In this document: positions 21,152 through 32,402 of the stretch, piece after piece | Numbering within the stretch: position 1 is the first letter of the stretch | Layout of the letters: every line of letters starts with the position of its first letter | From: Linum tenue | Lineage: Eukaryota; Streptophyta; Magnoliopsida; Malpighiales; Linaceae | Length of the DNA stretch: 64,000 nucleotides | Reading direction: 5' to 3' | Assembly (NCBI GenBank): GCA_946122785.1 | Contig: CAMGYJ010000008.1 | Location: 52,338,963 to 52,402,962 of the forward strand | Notes under the pieces: model-generated | Told to the model about the DNA's origin: nothing | The model's input: only the letters and a program-made list of their open reading frames with translations | Databases searched by the model: none | Made by a program: the position numbers and the translations under genes

Positions 21152-21912
21152 TGATGAGGTCATCAAATCCAAGTCCAATTCGTCACACGAAGGTCCAATT
21201 ACTCGTCTACAAGCCAAGAGATTAAGAGAGGAATTTGCTGCTTATTTGGATCGACATTATGCTCAATTGGACATGGACCAACATCATGGGAAGCCCATTA
21301 TACTTCTACAATTCGTGAACCAGCATGGAGGCAACTTGGGCTTCAAGGAAGGTGGATATGAAGGCTAGATTTTAAGGAGTTGTTGACTTGGTCTTTTCCT
21401 TGTCTTTTAGGGATTGTGTTTTCCTTTTACTTTTCCTTTAAGGTTCTGTTTTCCTTTTAATTGTAGGATTTGGTTATTTGTTTGCTTTCTTTCTTAGTTT
21501 AGGATTGGATTTTCGTTGCCTATATAAGGAGGATGAGTCCCTCATTGTAATTCATTCTATTATCAATCAACTTTCAAGTTTCATGTTCAAACGAACTGGT
21601 TCTTTGTGCAAGCTTCTGTCAAGAGTGCTCCAGAGGTTTCACGTGTCTCTTATCAACTAGAGAACGCGTCTAGTTGTGGCGAGCTTCTGCCCTATATCAA
21701 TTTCCCCTTTCCACGAGTTGGTGCTGTCCGATTGGTTTCATATACCAATTGCCCTTCATCACGGTTGGGATTGTCCGATTGATTCCGCATTATCTTTTAT
21801 TTTTCGAGTTCAAGAAAGGAGACATTAGAAAATCATAAAAAGATCGTTGAAGCTGCGTACTTTGGTCATATAATCCGAGTTCGAGGGTTCTCTTCGGATT
21901 TGGATCATATCA
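21152..21912 (+). repeat. 5' LTR (LTR1) of the composite
   Basis: It runs TGATGAGGTCATC to GGATCATATCA. It contains the last part of the pol frame ([13 protein letters not shown] to GGYEG, ending near 21367) and a TATATAAG promoter-like box near 21520. It differs from LTR3 at about 6 sites and from LTR2 at about 8 by eye. Confidence 0.92.
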
Positions 21913-21914
21913 AG

Positions 21915-21929
21915 TGGTATCAAGAGCCC
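21915..21929 (+). other. Primer binding site (tRNA-iMet)
   Basis: TGGTATCAAGAGCCC sits 2 bp after LTR1. It matches the complement of the initiator methionine tRNA 3' end apart from one extra A. Confidence 0.75.
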
Positions 21930-22045
21930 GGTTCAAACACAGCGGAGAAGAAGAAGGTTCTTGGGAATCTTGAAGTGTTCTTGAAGAAATCTTGGTGAAT
22001 TCTTGTGGGCTTATAGCGCAAGAAACACTACCTTGTGCCACAAGA

Positions 22046-25000
22046 ATGGATGATCCAATGAAGGCAATGATGGATCAATTGGCGGAAATTCAGCGAACCT
22101 TAGCAGCCAACGCCGCCGACGTTAATGCACGATTCGCCATTGTCGAAGCAAGGCTAGCCGCGCCTCAAGCTCCTGCACAAGAAGCACCGCCAAACCATAA
22201 TGCCGAGAGGCCTAGGCGAGAAGATGAAGAGCGAGGAGAAAGGAGGATTGTTCCACAACCCATGGCCGAACAATTGAGGCGCCATCGTCCTTTGGGGATG
22301 CCGCGAGCAAGGAGAGGGAATCCTCGAGTGCAAGACGAAGAAGGCGAGTATGACGACGATGATGCCAACCTTAGAGAAGTTGAAGATGAATTGAGAAATG
22401 TGAGGGTCACTATTCCATCATTTAGAGGTGCTACCGATCCTAAAGCTTATCTTGATTGGGAAAGAAAAATGGAGATGATTTTCGACTATCACAACTATTC
22501 CGAGAGGAAGAAAGTTCAAATGGCTGCAATGGAATTCACGGATTATGCTATCATCTGGTGGGATCAAATCTGTACGAGAAGAAGGAGGGATAGGCAACAC
22601 CCTATTGAGACATGGGAAGAGATGAGGAGCATCATGCGGGATAAATTCGTCCCTAGCTACCATCGTAGGGAGATGTATCAAGCCCTACAAACCTTACGAC
22701 AAGGTACAAAAAGTGTAGAGGATTACTACAAGGAGATGGAGATGATGATGATTAGAGCTGACCTTGTAGAGGAGAATGAAGCCACCATAGCACGATTCCT
22801 ACACGGTCTCAATCGAGAAATCAGGAATGTGGTGGAAATTCAACCATTTAGAGAGTTGTACGATTTGGTTGCAATGGCGGCCAAAGTTGAGAAGCAACAA
22901 CGTAGTAACCTTGGAAGAAGGTTCACACCTCCCTCTAGCGCACCAAGGCCAGGAGTGCCTTCGACTTCAAACCCTAAGCCAGTCGTTTCAAAACCAGAAG
23001 CACCAAAACCGGCAGCCAAGGTTGAAGCACCAAGAGAGAGACCCACAGGCTCTAGTGGAGGAATTCAATGCTTCAAGTGCCATGGAAGAGGACATATGGC
23101 CAACCAATGTCCTAACAAGAGAGCTCTAGTAATTTTGGAGAATGGAGAGTACGTCTCGGATTCTGAGGAAGAAAAGGAGGCTAATTCAGATTTTGATGTG
23201 GACGAGAAGATAGAGATGGAGGAGGCACCACCAGGAGAGCTTTTCGTAGCTAGAAGAATTCTAAGTGTGCAACCCAAAGAGGAGCTTGAACAAAGAGAGA
23301 ATCTGTTCTATACAAGGTGCACGGTGGATGGGAAATTACTCTCGTTGGTAATTGATGGTGGAAGCTGCACTAATGTCATTAGTGTCTATTCGGTTAAGAA
23401 GTTGGGATTAAACACTTTGAAGCATCCCAAGCCATATACACTTCAATGGCTCAATGATCATGGCGCCATCAAAGTAACAAAGCAAGCTCTCTTGAAGTTT
23501 TCGATTGGAAGGTATGAAGATGAGATCTTATGTGATGTTGTGCCTATGCAAGCGGCGCATGTCTTATTTGGGAGGCCATGGCAATTTGATCGAAAGGCAC
23601 ATCACGATGGAGTTACTAATAAGTACGAGCTAGTACATGGCGGGAAGAAATTCGTGTTGAAACCCCTATCTCCCAAGGAAGTTTATGAAGATCAACTCCA
23701 AATGCAACGAAAGTGGGCGAAGGAGAAGGAGCAGGAATCTCAAGTCACGAACAAGAGTGTACATGGGGGGTCTAGTGCCATGGAGACTAAGTCATTGATG
23801 ATAGCACGAAGTGGAGACGTGAAGCAAGCTCTAAATGATTATGAAACAATGATCATGATCGTCTATAAGGGCGTGCTACTCAATCAAGAGCTTATTCAAG
23901 AGATACCACCTAGGGCACGAGTGGTATTAGAAGAATTTGAAGATGTCTTCCCCGAGGAAGCTCCAAAAGGCCTACCTCCAATCCGTGGGATAGAGCATCA
24001 AATTGATTTTGTTCCTGGAGCTACCATCCCAAACAAGGCGGCTTATAGGACGAATCCAGAGGAGACGAAGGAGTTGCAGAGGCAGATTGATGAGCTTATG
24101 GAGAAAGGACATGTTCGAGAGAGCATGAGTCCCTGTGCAGTTCCTGTTATCCTCGTGCCCAAGAAGGACCATACATGGAGAATGTGTGTTGATTGCCAAG
24201 CAGTCAACCAAATAACAGTTAAGTATCGTCATCCTATACCTCGATTAGATGATATGCTTGACGAGTTGCATGGTTCTAGTCTATTTTCAAAGATTGATCT
24301 GAGGTCGGGATATCACCAAATCCGAATGAAGGAAGGAGATGAATGGAAGACTGCCTTCAAGACGAAGCATGGCTTATACGGGTGGATGGTGATGCCCTTT
24401 GGTCTTACTAATGCACCAAGCACATTCATGAGGTTGATGAACCACGTGTTAAGAGCTTTTATTGGGAAGTTCGTAGTTGTCTACTTCGATGACATTCTAA
24501 TCTATTCGAAGAACATGGAGGAACATCTTGAGCATTTACGAGAAGTGTTGAAGACTTTGAGGAAGGAGCAGCTCTATGCCAATCTGAAGAAGTGCACATT
24601 CTGTACCTCGAGGGTGGTATTTTTGGGATTCATAGTAAGTGCGAATGGTGTTGAGGTCGATGAAGAGAAGGTGAAGGCGATTCAAGCATGGCCTACCCCA
24701 ACGAACGTGAATGAAGTGAGGAGCTTTCATGGGTTTGGCTGGTTTCTATCGACGATTTGTTCCAAATTTCAGCACCATTGCCGCCCCATTGACATCTATT
24801 ATCAAGAAGAATGTGGCGTTTTATTGGGGAGAAGATCAAGAGAAGGCATTCGAGCTACTCAAGTACAAACTCACTCATGCTCCTGTTCTGATGCTACCTG
24901 ATTTTGACAAAACATTTGAAGTGGAGTGTGATGCATCAGGATTGGGAATTGGAGCCGTGTTGATGCAAGAGAAGAAGCCTATTGCCTACTTTAGCGAAAA

Positions 25001-25634
25001 GTTGAGTGGGGCTACGCTTAACTATCCCACTTATGATAAGGAGCTCTATGCATTGGTTCGAGCCCTCGAGACATGGCAGCACTACTTGTGGCCAAAAGAG
25101 TTCGTGATTCATACCGATCATGAGTCTCTTAAGTATTTGAAGGCCCAACACAAGTTGAACGAGAGGCATGCTCATTGGGTGGAGTTCATTGAGTCGTTTC
25201 CCTATGTCATCAAGTACAAACAAGGCAAGGAGAATGTGGTTGCTGATGCATTGTCGAGGAGATACACGTTGATCACTACTATGGACGCTAAGTACCTTGG
25301 ATTCGAGCAAATCAAGGGTGCTTATGATGGGGATTTCGACTTTGGAGAGACTTATAAGGCTTGTGAGAAGCATGGAGAAGGAAAATTCTACAGAAGTAAT
25401 GGTTATCTCTTTCGTGGTAATCAATTGTGCATACCTAGAACATCACTTCGAGAGCTTTTGTTGAAGGAAGCTCATGGAGGAGGATTGATGGCTCACTTTG
25501 GTGTAGCCAAGACATTGAGTTGTTTGCAAGAGCACTTCTATTGGCCTCACATGAAAGGAGATGTGGAGAATTTATGTGCAAGATGTGTGGAGTGCCAGCA
25601 TGCTAAATCGAAGATGCAACCATCTGGGTTGTAC
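22046..25634 (+). pseudogene. gag-pol polyprotein of CRM-like element (gag, PR, RT, RNase H, start of INT), frameshifted
   Basis: I take the first ATG after the PBS, at 22046. The frame holds gag (core around residues 130-270), a zinc knuckle CFKCHGRGHMANQC near residue 342, the retropepsin motif VIDGGSCTNV near residue 433, and RT with KIDLRSGYHQIRM, MPFGLTNAPSTFMRL and YFDDILIYS near residue 812. One extra base in the GGGTTT context near 24730-24735 shifts the frame just after RT. The second frame (from 24729) continues with [10 protein letters not shown], the RNase H ([33 protein letters not shown]) and the integrase HHCC zinc finger ([20 protein letters not shown]). The reading then breaks at 25634 where another element is inserted. 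The product would be a virus-like-particle polyprotein; this copy cannot make it intact. Confidence 0.88.
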
Positions 25635-25639
25635 ACGCC

Positions 25640-26590
25640 TGATACGATCCTGGAATCGATCAAATTTCATCCAGGATTAATCGTTACAGAGGCCAAGTCG
25701 AATTGCAAAGAAGAAGCTGAAAATTGTCCAAGTCAGTTTCCGTGTTCAAGTAGCCGACTTTGGAGGAACATTTCTCTTAATTGTCTTAATGGAAATTTAA
25801 GTTTAATGGCTTGTGTTGAACATGGAATGACTATCTACACATTGGTATGCTTGGTTGCTCAAGGATAAGTAATTAAGGTTGTTTTCCAAGGCCTCAAAAT
25901 TGCTACCTCAAAACTGGAAAACTGCCAGAAAATGGCTAAGGCAGAAAACTGTGTTGAGATACCAACTTTGAAGGTCTATATCTGGAGTTTGGAGTATGAT
26001 CTCAGGCTGATTCAAGTTGGAGATGAAATAAGGAGTTTTCTTCTACAGAGGAAAGGAATTGGTTGAGTTCGAATCAACTTGGAAGGCTTTGATCGAGATG
26101 CTCAAAAATGACATCAAAGCTGTTTGGTTACTTGGAGCTAAAGGCAGATTTTCCTTTTCTTGTTTAGTTAGGATTTCATTGTTTTGGTAGTTTTTGATTC
26201 CTTTTCGTATTAGACTGTAATTAGGAGTTTATGGGACGTGTGTAACCCTAGATAGGCCTATTTAAGCTTTCTAATTACGTTGTAAAATTCAGACTTTGTT
26301 GAATAGAAATCGAAACCGTTTGGTTTGTGCAAGTTGCGACTTGTTTTGGGTTTGGTGGATTCCAAACTTGCTGAGCTTGTGTATCGATTGAATAGTCACT
26401 TCAATCGTGGTCGAGCAACTACCCTTTTATACCAATCGAGCTATCCCCAGGTGTGGATTTGTCCCTTTGGTTCCGTTTTATCCAAGTTCGTATTAAGAAC
26501 GCTTCGTTCTTGATTCGAGCTCAATCGATTCTTCGATTGAGTCGTTAGCTGCGTTACTTTGATAAACATACACCCCCCAGGGGCGTATTA
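25640..26590 (+). repeat. 5' LTR of the non-autonomous element
   Basis: It starts TGATACGATCC and ends GGGCGTATTA, an unusual TG..TA rather than TG..CA terminus. It contains a plausible TATA region (CTATTTAAGC near 26260). Confidence 0.9.
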
Positions 26591-26592
26591 AG

Positions 26593-26607
26593 TGGTATCA
26601 GAGCCCC
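26593..26607 (+). other. Primer binding site (tRNA-iMet)
   Basis: TGGTATCAGAGCCCC begins 2 bp after the 5' LTR and is a full match to the expected initiator tRNA complement. Confidence 0.85.
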
Positions 26608-26684
26608 GTTCTACACGAGGGCGAAGAAGAAGGCGAAAACGTGCTGATTCGTACAAGCAGAATTCGTCGAAAAACAGGACAGCC

Positions 26685-28097
26685 ATGGTGGGCGAGTTAG
26701 AACAAGCGAATTTAACGTCATATACTCGCTGTTTGGTGGGCGAGAAGGTGTGTTCCGTGTGCGTCAATGGTGAGAGCAAATCAAACCTGATTAGCTCACG
26801 TGCAGTGGCAAAATTGGGGCTGTCGACTCGAAAACATCCAGCTCCTCATTCGGTGTCATTGCTGGAAACAGGAAGCTCTGTTTTCGTAACAGAGGAGGTG
26901 ACCTTACCTTTCAAAATCGGAAGATACGAGGATGAGGTTCGGTGTGACGTGGTTCCTCTGAAATTGACTCATATAGTGTTGGGTAACCCTTGGCACGTCG
27001 ATCGCGGAGCTCGACGGAGCAGAAGAACAAACCACATCAGATTGCGCCATTGTGGAACAAGTTTTGCTTTGAAGTTTCTCTCGCCGGAAGAAGCGGCTGA
27101 CGATCAAGCCACGCTGCTGAAACAAGTACGTGACGAGGAGGAACTGCTGCTGGCGATGGAGGTTTCAAGTAGGGAGCAGCAGCAGGAGATCAAGCTCGTT
27201 GAGGAAGATTTATCCGATGGAGTTGCGCGCCTCTGTTTTCCTTCAATAAAGCAGAGTATGAGAGAGGGAGAGTTGGCTGGCGATCTGGGAAGCGATCCGT
27301 TCACAGATCAGCAACCCAGCACCTTCCCTCCAGAAGTGGGAAGCTCTTCCCTTGATCAGGCGGGTTCGTTTTCAACTTATTTGCAGAAGCTTGATGGAGC
27401 TCCAATACCTCTGCAAGTGTCCGAGCATGGTGAAAAATTGTGTGATCTGGTCGGAGTAATAGGGGCACCGTCGAACTCGACCAACGCAGCCGATTCCGTC
27501 CAAACAACCGCAGAAATCTTTTCCATAGGTTGGATCGATTCGAATCCGTCTGAATTGCACGATCCAAATCGAGTTCAGCTACCTCTGGAAACGCATCTCT
27601 ATGGCGAACAATCGAGCGAGCTGGGTGGAATGATTGGGGAAGAATCGACACTAAAGCTCAACGCAGAATCATTGAACTCATGCCCAGGATGCTTTAGCGT
27701 CAATCGAATTGACCCAGAGATGGCTGGAGAGAAAACGCCCACATCGAAATCGAAAATTCTGGGCGCAATCTTTTTGAATGTCGACAATGGCGGGCAGGGA
27801 GAAGATGATGAATCGACACTAATGGTGAAGCTTCAAGGGCAGATGCCGGTGCATAACTTCAATTCGAAGCTCGGCGAATCCATTAGTGACCTGGAATTGA
27901 GCTGTCGATCCATGGTGAAGAAAGCCCCAATTCATCAAGTGATGAACACTGACCTGTTTTTCCAGAATTGCCAGTTTGAGTTGCACTCTTTCGATTCAGT
28001 TTGGGATCAATTCTGCGAAGATTTTGACAAAAGGAAGATTTTGAAGAGGGGAAGCCTGATACGATCCTGGAATCGATCAAATTTCATCCAGGATTAA
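26685..28097 (+). CDS. Protease-like protein of non-autonomous retrotransposon, catalytic Asp missing
   Basis: The 470-residue frame starts at the first ATG (26685) and runs 41 bp into the 3' LTR. Residues about 10-150 align with the retropepsin region of the surrounding CRM-like pol: AKLGLSTRKHPAPHS, then GRYEDEVRCDVVPLKLTH and NPWHVDR. At the active site pol reads IDGGSCTN, while this protein reads VNGESKSN, so the aspartate is replaced by Asn. Residues about 150-470 are acidic, serine-rich and unlike anything I recognise, ending in a basic KRKILKRG segment. It lacks gag, zinc knuckle and RT. The frame is intact in a young element, so it may have a use (a helper for packaging, or a decoy), or may simply be too young to have decayed. 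I infer no enzymatic activity. Confidence 0.7.
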   Translation: MVGELEQANLTSYTRCLVGEKVCSVCVNGESKSNLISSRAVAKLGLSTRKHPAPHSVSLLETGSSVFVTEEVTLPFKIGRYEDEVRCDVVPLKLTHIVLGNPWHVDRGARRSRRTNHIRLRHCGTSFALKFLSPEEAADDQATLLKQVRDEEELLLAMEVSSREQQQEIKLVEEDLSDGVARLCFPSIKQSMREGELAGDLGSDPFTDQQPSTFPPEVGSSSLDQAGSFSTYLQKLDGAPIPLQVSEHGEKLCDLVGVIGAPSNSTNAADSVQTTAEIFSIGWIDSNPSELHDPNRVQLPLETHLYGEQSSELGGMIGEESTLKLNAESLNSCPGCFSVNRIDPEMAGEKTPTSKSKILGAIFLNVDNGGQGEDDESTLMVKLQGQMPVHNFNSKLGESISDLELSCRSMVKKAPIHQVMNTDLFFQNCQFELHSFDSVWDQFCEDFDKRKILKRGSLIRSWNRSNFIQD

Positions 28098-29007
28098 TCG
28101 TTACAGAGGCCAAGTCGAATTGCAAAGAAGAAGCTGAAAATTGTCCAAGTCAGTTTCCGTGTTCAAGCAGCCGACTTTGGAGGAACGTTTCTCTTAATTG
28201 TCTTAATGGAAATTTAAGTTTAATGGCTTGTGTTGAACATGGAATGACTATCTACACATTGGTATGCTTGGTTGCTCAAGGAGAAGTAATTAAGGTTGTT
28301 TTCCAAGGCCTCAAAATTGCTACCTCAAAACTGGAAAACTGCCAGAAAATGGCTAAGGCAGAAAACTGTGTTGAGATACCAACTTTGAAGGTCTATATCT
28401 GGAGTTTGGAGTATGATCTCAGGCTGATTCAAGTTGGAGATGAAATAAGGAGTTTTCTTCTACAGAGGAAAGGAATTGGTTGAGTTCGAATCAACTTGGA
28501 AGGCTTTGATCGAGATGCTCAAAAATGACATCAAAGCTGTTTGGTTACTTGGAGCTAAAGGCAGATTTTCCTTTTCTTGTTTAGTTAGGATTTCATTGTT
28601 TTGGTAGTTTTTGATTCCTTTTCGTGTTAGACTGTAATTAGGAGTTTATGGGACGTGTGTAACCCTAGATAGGCCTATTTAAGCTTTCTAATTACGTTGT
28701 AAAATTCAGACTTTGTTGAATAGAAATCGAAACCGTTTGGTTTGTGCAAGTTGCGACTTGTTTTGGGTTTGGTGGATTCCAAACTTGCTGAGCTTGTGTA
28801 TCGATTGAATAGTCACTTCAATCGTGGTCGAGCAACTACCCTTTTATACCAATCGAGTTATCCCCAGGTGTGGATTTGTCCCTTTGGTTCCGTTTTATCC
28901 AAGTTCGTATTAAGAACGCTTCGTTCTTGATTCGAGCTCAATCGATTCTTCGATTGAGTCGTTAGCTGCGTTACTTTGATAAACATACACCCCCCAGGGG
29001 CGTATTA
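28057..29007 (+). repeat. 3' LTR of the non-autonomous element
   Basis: This is the 951-bp partner of 25640-26590, followed by the ACGCC duplication. By eye it differs from the 5' LTR at about five positions. Confidence 0.92.
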
Positions 29008-29012
29008 ACGCC

Positions 29013-30135
29013 ACTACCTATTCCTTATGCACCATGGGTCGACATTTCAATGGATTTCGTGCTAGGATTGCCGAGGACAAGAAGAGGCAGGGATTCAATT
29101 TTTGTGGTGGTGGATCGTTTCTCGAAGATGGCACATTTCATTCCATGCCATAAGACGGATGATGCAAACAATGTGGCTGATTTGTTCTTCAAGGAGATCG
29201 TGAGATTGCATGGAATGCCGCGTACCATTGTGTCCGATCGAGATGCAAAGTTTATGAGCTATTTTTGGAAGACGTTGTGGAGTAAACTCGGCACAAAGCT
29301 TCTGTTTTCGACAACTTGTCATCCTCAAACGGATGGACAAACTGAAGTGGTCAATCGTACTCTATCCCAAATGCTACGAGCCGTGATCAAGAGCAACATC
29401 AAAACTTGGGAAGATTGTCTACCACATGTCGAGTTTGCCTACAATCGAGCTGTGCATTCAACCACAAAGCATTCGCCTTTCGAGCTCGTGTATGGGTTCA
29501 ATCCACTTACACCATTGGATTTGACACCTCTGCCATTGAAGGAACAAGTCAACATGGATGGAGCAAAGAAGGCCGAATTTGTGAAGAATCTCCATGAGAA
29601 AGCAAGATTGAACATCGAGAGAAGGACGGAGCAAATCATGAAGAACGTCAATCGAAATAGGAAGCCTCGATCGTTTGAAGCTGGAGATTGGGTGTGGGTG
29701 CACATGAGAAAGGAAAGGTTCCCTTATCAAAGGAGATCCAAGCTGCTACCTCGAAGTGAAGGTCCCTTCCAAGTGATTTCGAAGGTTGGAAACAATGCTT
29801 ACAAGATCGATTTGCCGGGAGAATATGGGATAAGTGCAACCTTCAATGTTTCTGACCTTGCACCATATTTGGAGGACAACTCGGATTTGAGGTCAAATCC
29901 TTTTAAAGAGGGAGGGACTGATGAGGTCATCAAATCCAAGTCCAATTCATCACACGAAGGTCCAATTACTCGTCTACAAGCCAAGAGATTAAGAGAGGAA
30001 TTTGCTGCTTATTTGGATCGACATTATGCTCAATTGGACATGGACCAACATCATGGGAAGCCCATTATACTTCTACAATTTGTGGACCAGCATGGAGGAA
30101 ACTTGGGCTTCAAGGAAGGTGGATATGAAGGCTAG
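29013..30135 (+). pseudogene. Integrase core and C-terminus of CRM-like pol, severed from its N-terminus
   Basis: The frame resumes right after the ACGCC duplication. It holds the DDE core ([26 protein letters not shown]), then the GPY/F module ([19 protein letters not shown]) and a tail that crosses into LTR2 at 29919 and ends at 30135. The last 70 residues are therefore LTR-encoded, including [16 protein letters not shown] elements are known to have integrase tails that extend into the LTR and have been linked to centromere targeting. The piece is separated from its zinc finger by 3.4 kb of inserted DNA. Confidence 0.85.
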
Positions 30136-30679
30136 ATTTTAAGGAGTTGTTGACTTGGTCTTTTCCTTGTCTTTTAGGGATTGTGTTTTCCTTTTACTTT
30201 TCCTTTAAGGTTCTGTTTTCCTTTTAATTATAGGATTTGGTTATTTGTTTGCTTTCTTTCTTAGTTTAGGATTGGATTTTCGTTGCCTATATAAGGAGGA
30301 TGAGTCCCTCATTGTAATTCATTCTATTATCAATCAACTTTCAAGTTTCATGTTCAAACGAACTGGTTCTTTGTGCAAGCTTCTGTCAAGAGTGCTCCAG
30401 AGGTTTCACGTGTCTCTTATCAACTAGAGAACTCGTCTAGTTGTGGCGAGCTTCTACCCTATATCAATTGCCCCTTTCCACGAGTTGGTGCTGTCCGATT
30501 GGTTTCATATACCAATTGCCCTTCATCACGGTTGGGATTGTCCGATTGATTCCGCATTATCTTTTATTTTTCGAGTTCAAGAAAGGAGACATTAGAAAAT
30601 CATAAAAAGATCGTTGAAGCTGCGTACTTTGGTCATATAATCCGAGTTCGAGGGTTCTCTTCGGATTTGGATCATATCA
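29919..30679 (+). repeat. Middle LTR (LTR2) of the composite
   Basis: The same 761-bp length and ends as LTR1 and LTR3, preceded by the polypurine tract AAAGAGGGAGGGAC. It has about six private substitutions by eye and no CGGAA next to it. Confidence 0.92.
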
Positions 30680-31280
30680 GTACCGAGTCCAAATTGCACA
30701 ATAAGGTGGATTTTCACTCCAAATGTCTTGTAATGTTGATGGACATGTGATTCTTTGATAGGGTTAGTCATATAAACACATAAAGCGCTTAATTGTGTCA
30801 TAATGACAAGATGTGCACGAGTACGAACTCTTAGTACCGCGTCCAAATTGTACAATAAGGTGGATTTGCACTCCAAATGTATTGTAATGTTGATTGACAT
30901 GTGATTCTTTGATTGGGTTAGTCATATAAACACATAAAGCGCTTAATTGTGTCATAATGACAAGATGTGCACGAGTACGAACTCTTAGTACCGAGTCCAA
31001 AATGCACAATAAGGTGGATTTGCACTCCAAATGTCTTGTAATGTTGATGGACATGTGATTCTTTGATTAGTTTAGTCATATAAACACATAAACTGCTTAA
31101 TTGTGTCATAATGACAAGATGTGCACGAGTACGAACTCTTAGTATCGAGTCCAAATTGCACAATAAGGAGGATTTGCACTCCAAATGTCTTGTAATATTG
31201 ATGGACATGTGATTCTTTGATTAGTTTAGTCATATAAACACATAAACCGCTTAATTGTGTCATAATGACAAGATGTGCAA
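30680..31280. repeat. 154-bp tandem array (about 3.9 copies)
   Basis: Units start near 30679, 30833, 30987 and 31141, each beginning AGTACCGAGTCCAAAT with minor variants. The last unit stops after GACAAGATGTGCA and joins directly to integrase sequence. The repeat is AT-rich, of satellite-like length, and is unrelated to the LTR. Frames of 96-102 codons on the minus strand are repeat artefacts. Confidence 0.93.
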
Positions 31281-32402
31281 CTACCTATTCCTTATGCACC
31301 ATGGGTCGACATTTCAATGGATTTCGTGCTAGGATTGCCGAGGACAAGAAGAGGCAGGGATTCAATTTTTGTGGTGGTGGATCGTTTCTCGAAGATGGCA
31401 CATTTCATTCCATGCCATAAGACGGATGATGCAAACAATGTGGCTGATTTGTTCTTCAAGGAGATCGTGAGATTGCATGGAATGCCGCGTACCATTGTGT
31501 CCGATCGAGATGCAAAGTTTCTGAGCTATTTTTGGAAGACGTTGTGGAGTAAACTCGGCACAAAGCTTCTGTTTTCGACAACTTGTCATCCTCAAACGGA
31601 TGGACAAACTGAAGTGGTCAATCGTACTCTATCCCAAATGCTACGAGCCGTGATCAAGAGCAACATCAAAACTTGGGAAGATTGTCTACCACATGTCGAG
31701 TTTGCCTACAATCGAGCTATGCATTCAACCACAAAGCATTCGCCTTTCGAGCTCGTGTATGGGTTCAATCCACTTACACCATTGGATTTGACACCTCTGC
31801 CATTGAAGGAACAAGTCAACATGGATGGAGCAAAGAAGGCCGAATTTGTGAAGAATCTCCATGAGAAAGCAAGATTGAACATCGAGAGAAGGACGGAGCA
31901 AATCATGAAGAACGTCAATCGAAATAGGAAGCCTCGATCGTTTGAAGCTGGAGATTGGGTGTGGGTGCACATGAGAAAGGAAAGGTTCCCTTATCAAAGG
32001 AGATCCAAGCTGCTACCTCGAAGTGAAGGTCCCTTCCAAGTGATTTCGAAGGTTGGAAACAATGCTTACAAGATCGATTTGCCAGGAGAATATGGGATAA
32101 GTGCAACCTTCAATGTTTCTGACCTTGCACCATATTTGGAGGACAACTCGGATTTGAGGTCAAATCCTTTTCAAGAGGGAGGGACTGATGAGGTCATCAA
32201 ATCCAAGTCCAATTCGTCACACGAAGGTCCAATTACTCGTCTACAAGCCAAGAGATTAAGAGAGGAATTTGCTGCTTATTTGGATCGACATTATGCTCAA
32301 TTGGACATGGACCAACATCATGGGAAGCCCATTATACTTCTACAATTCGTGAACCAGCATGGAGGCAACTTGGGCTTCAAGGAAGGTGGATATGAAGGCT
32401 AG
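31281..32402 (+). pseudogene. Duplicate integrase core and C-terminus
   Basis: This nearly identical copy of 29013-30135 begins at ACTACCTATTCC, the first base after the ACGCC site where the nested element sits in the other copy. It differs by a handful of substitutions (for example AKFLSYFW against AKFMSYFW, and YNRAMHST against YNRAVHST). It has a complete DDE core but no zinc finger, RT or start codon of its own. Confidence 0.85.

Larger units (their letters stand above)
25640..29007 (+). mobile_element. Young non-autonomous LTR retrotransposon with one ORF, nested in CRM integrase
   Basis: Two 951-bp LTRs (25640-26590 and 28057-29007) enclose only 1466 bp. The 5-bp duplication ACGCC (25635-25639, 29008-29012) interrupts the integrase frame of the host element between its zinc finger and its catalytic core. 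A PBS (TGGTATCAGAGCCCC) follows the 5' LTR after AG, and a purine tract (GAAGAGGGGAAGCC) precedes the 3' LTR. The LTRs differ at only about five sites by eye, so the insertion is recent. No gag, RT, RNase H or integrase is encoded, so it must rely on another element for mobility. Confidence 0.92.

Noticed and set aside
30592..31263. Three related minus-strand frames of 96-102 codons
   Set aside because: They are offsets of the same 154-bp tandem repeat, start and stop at repeat positions, and have no family features.
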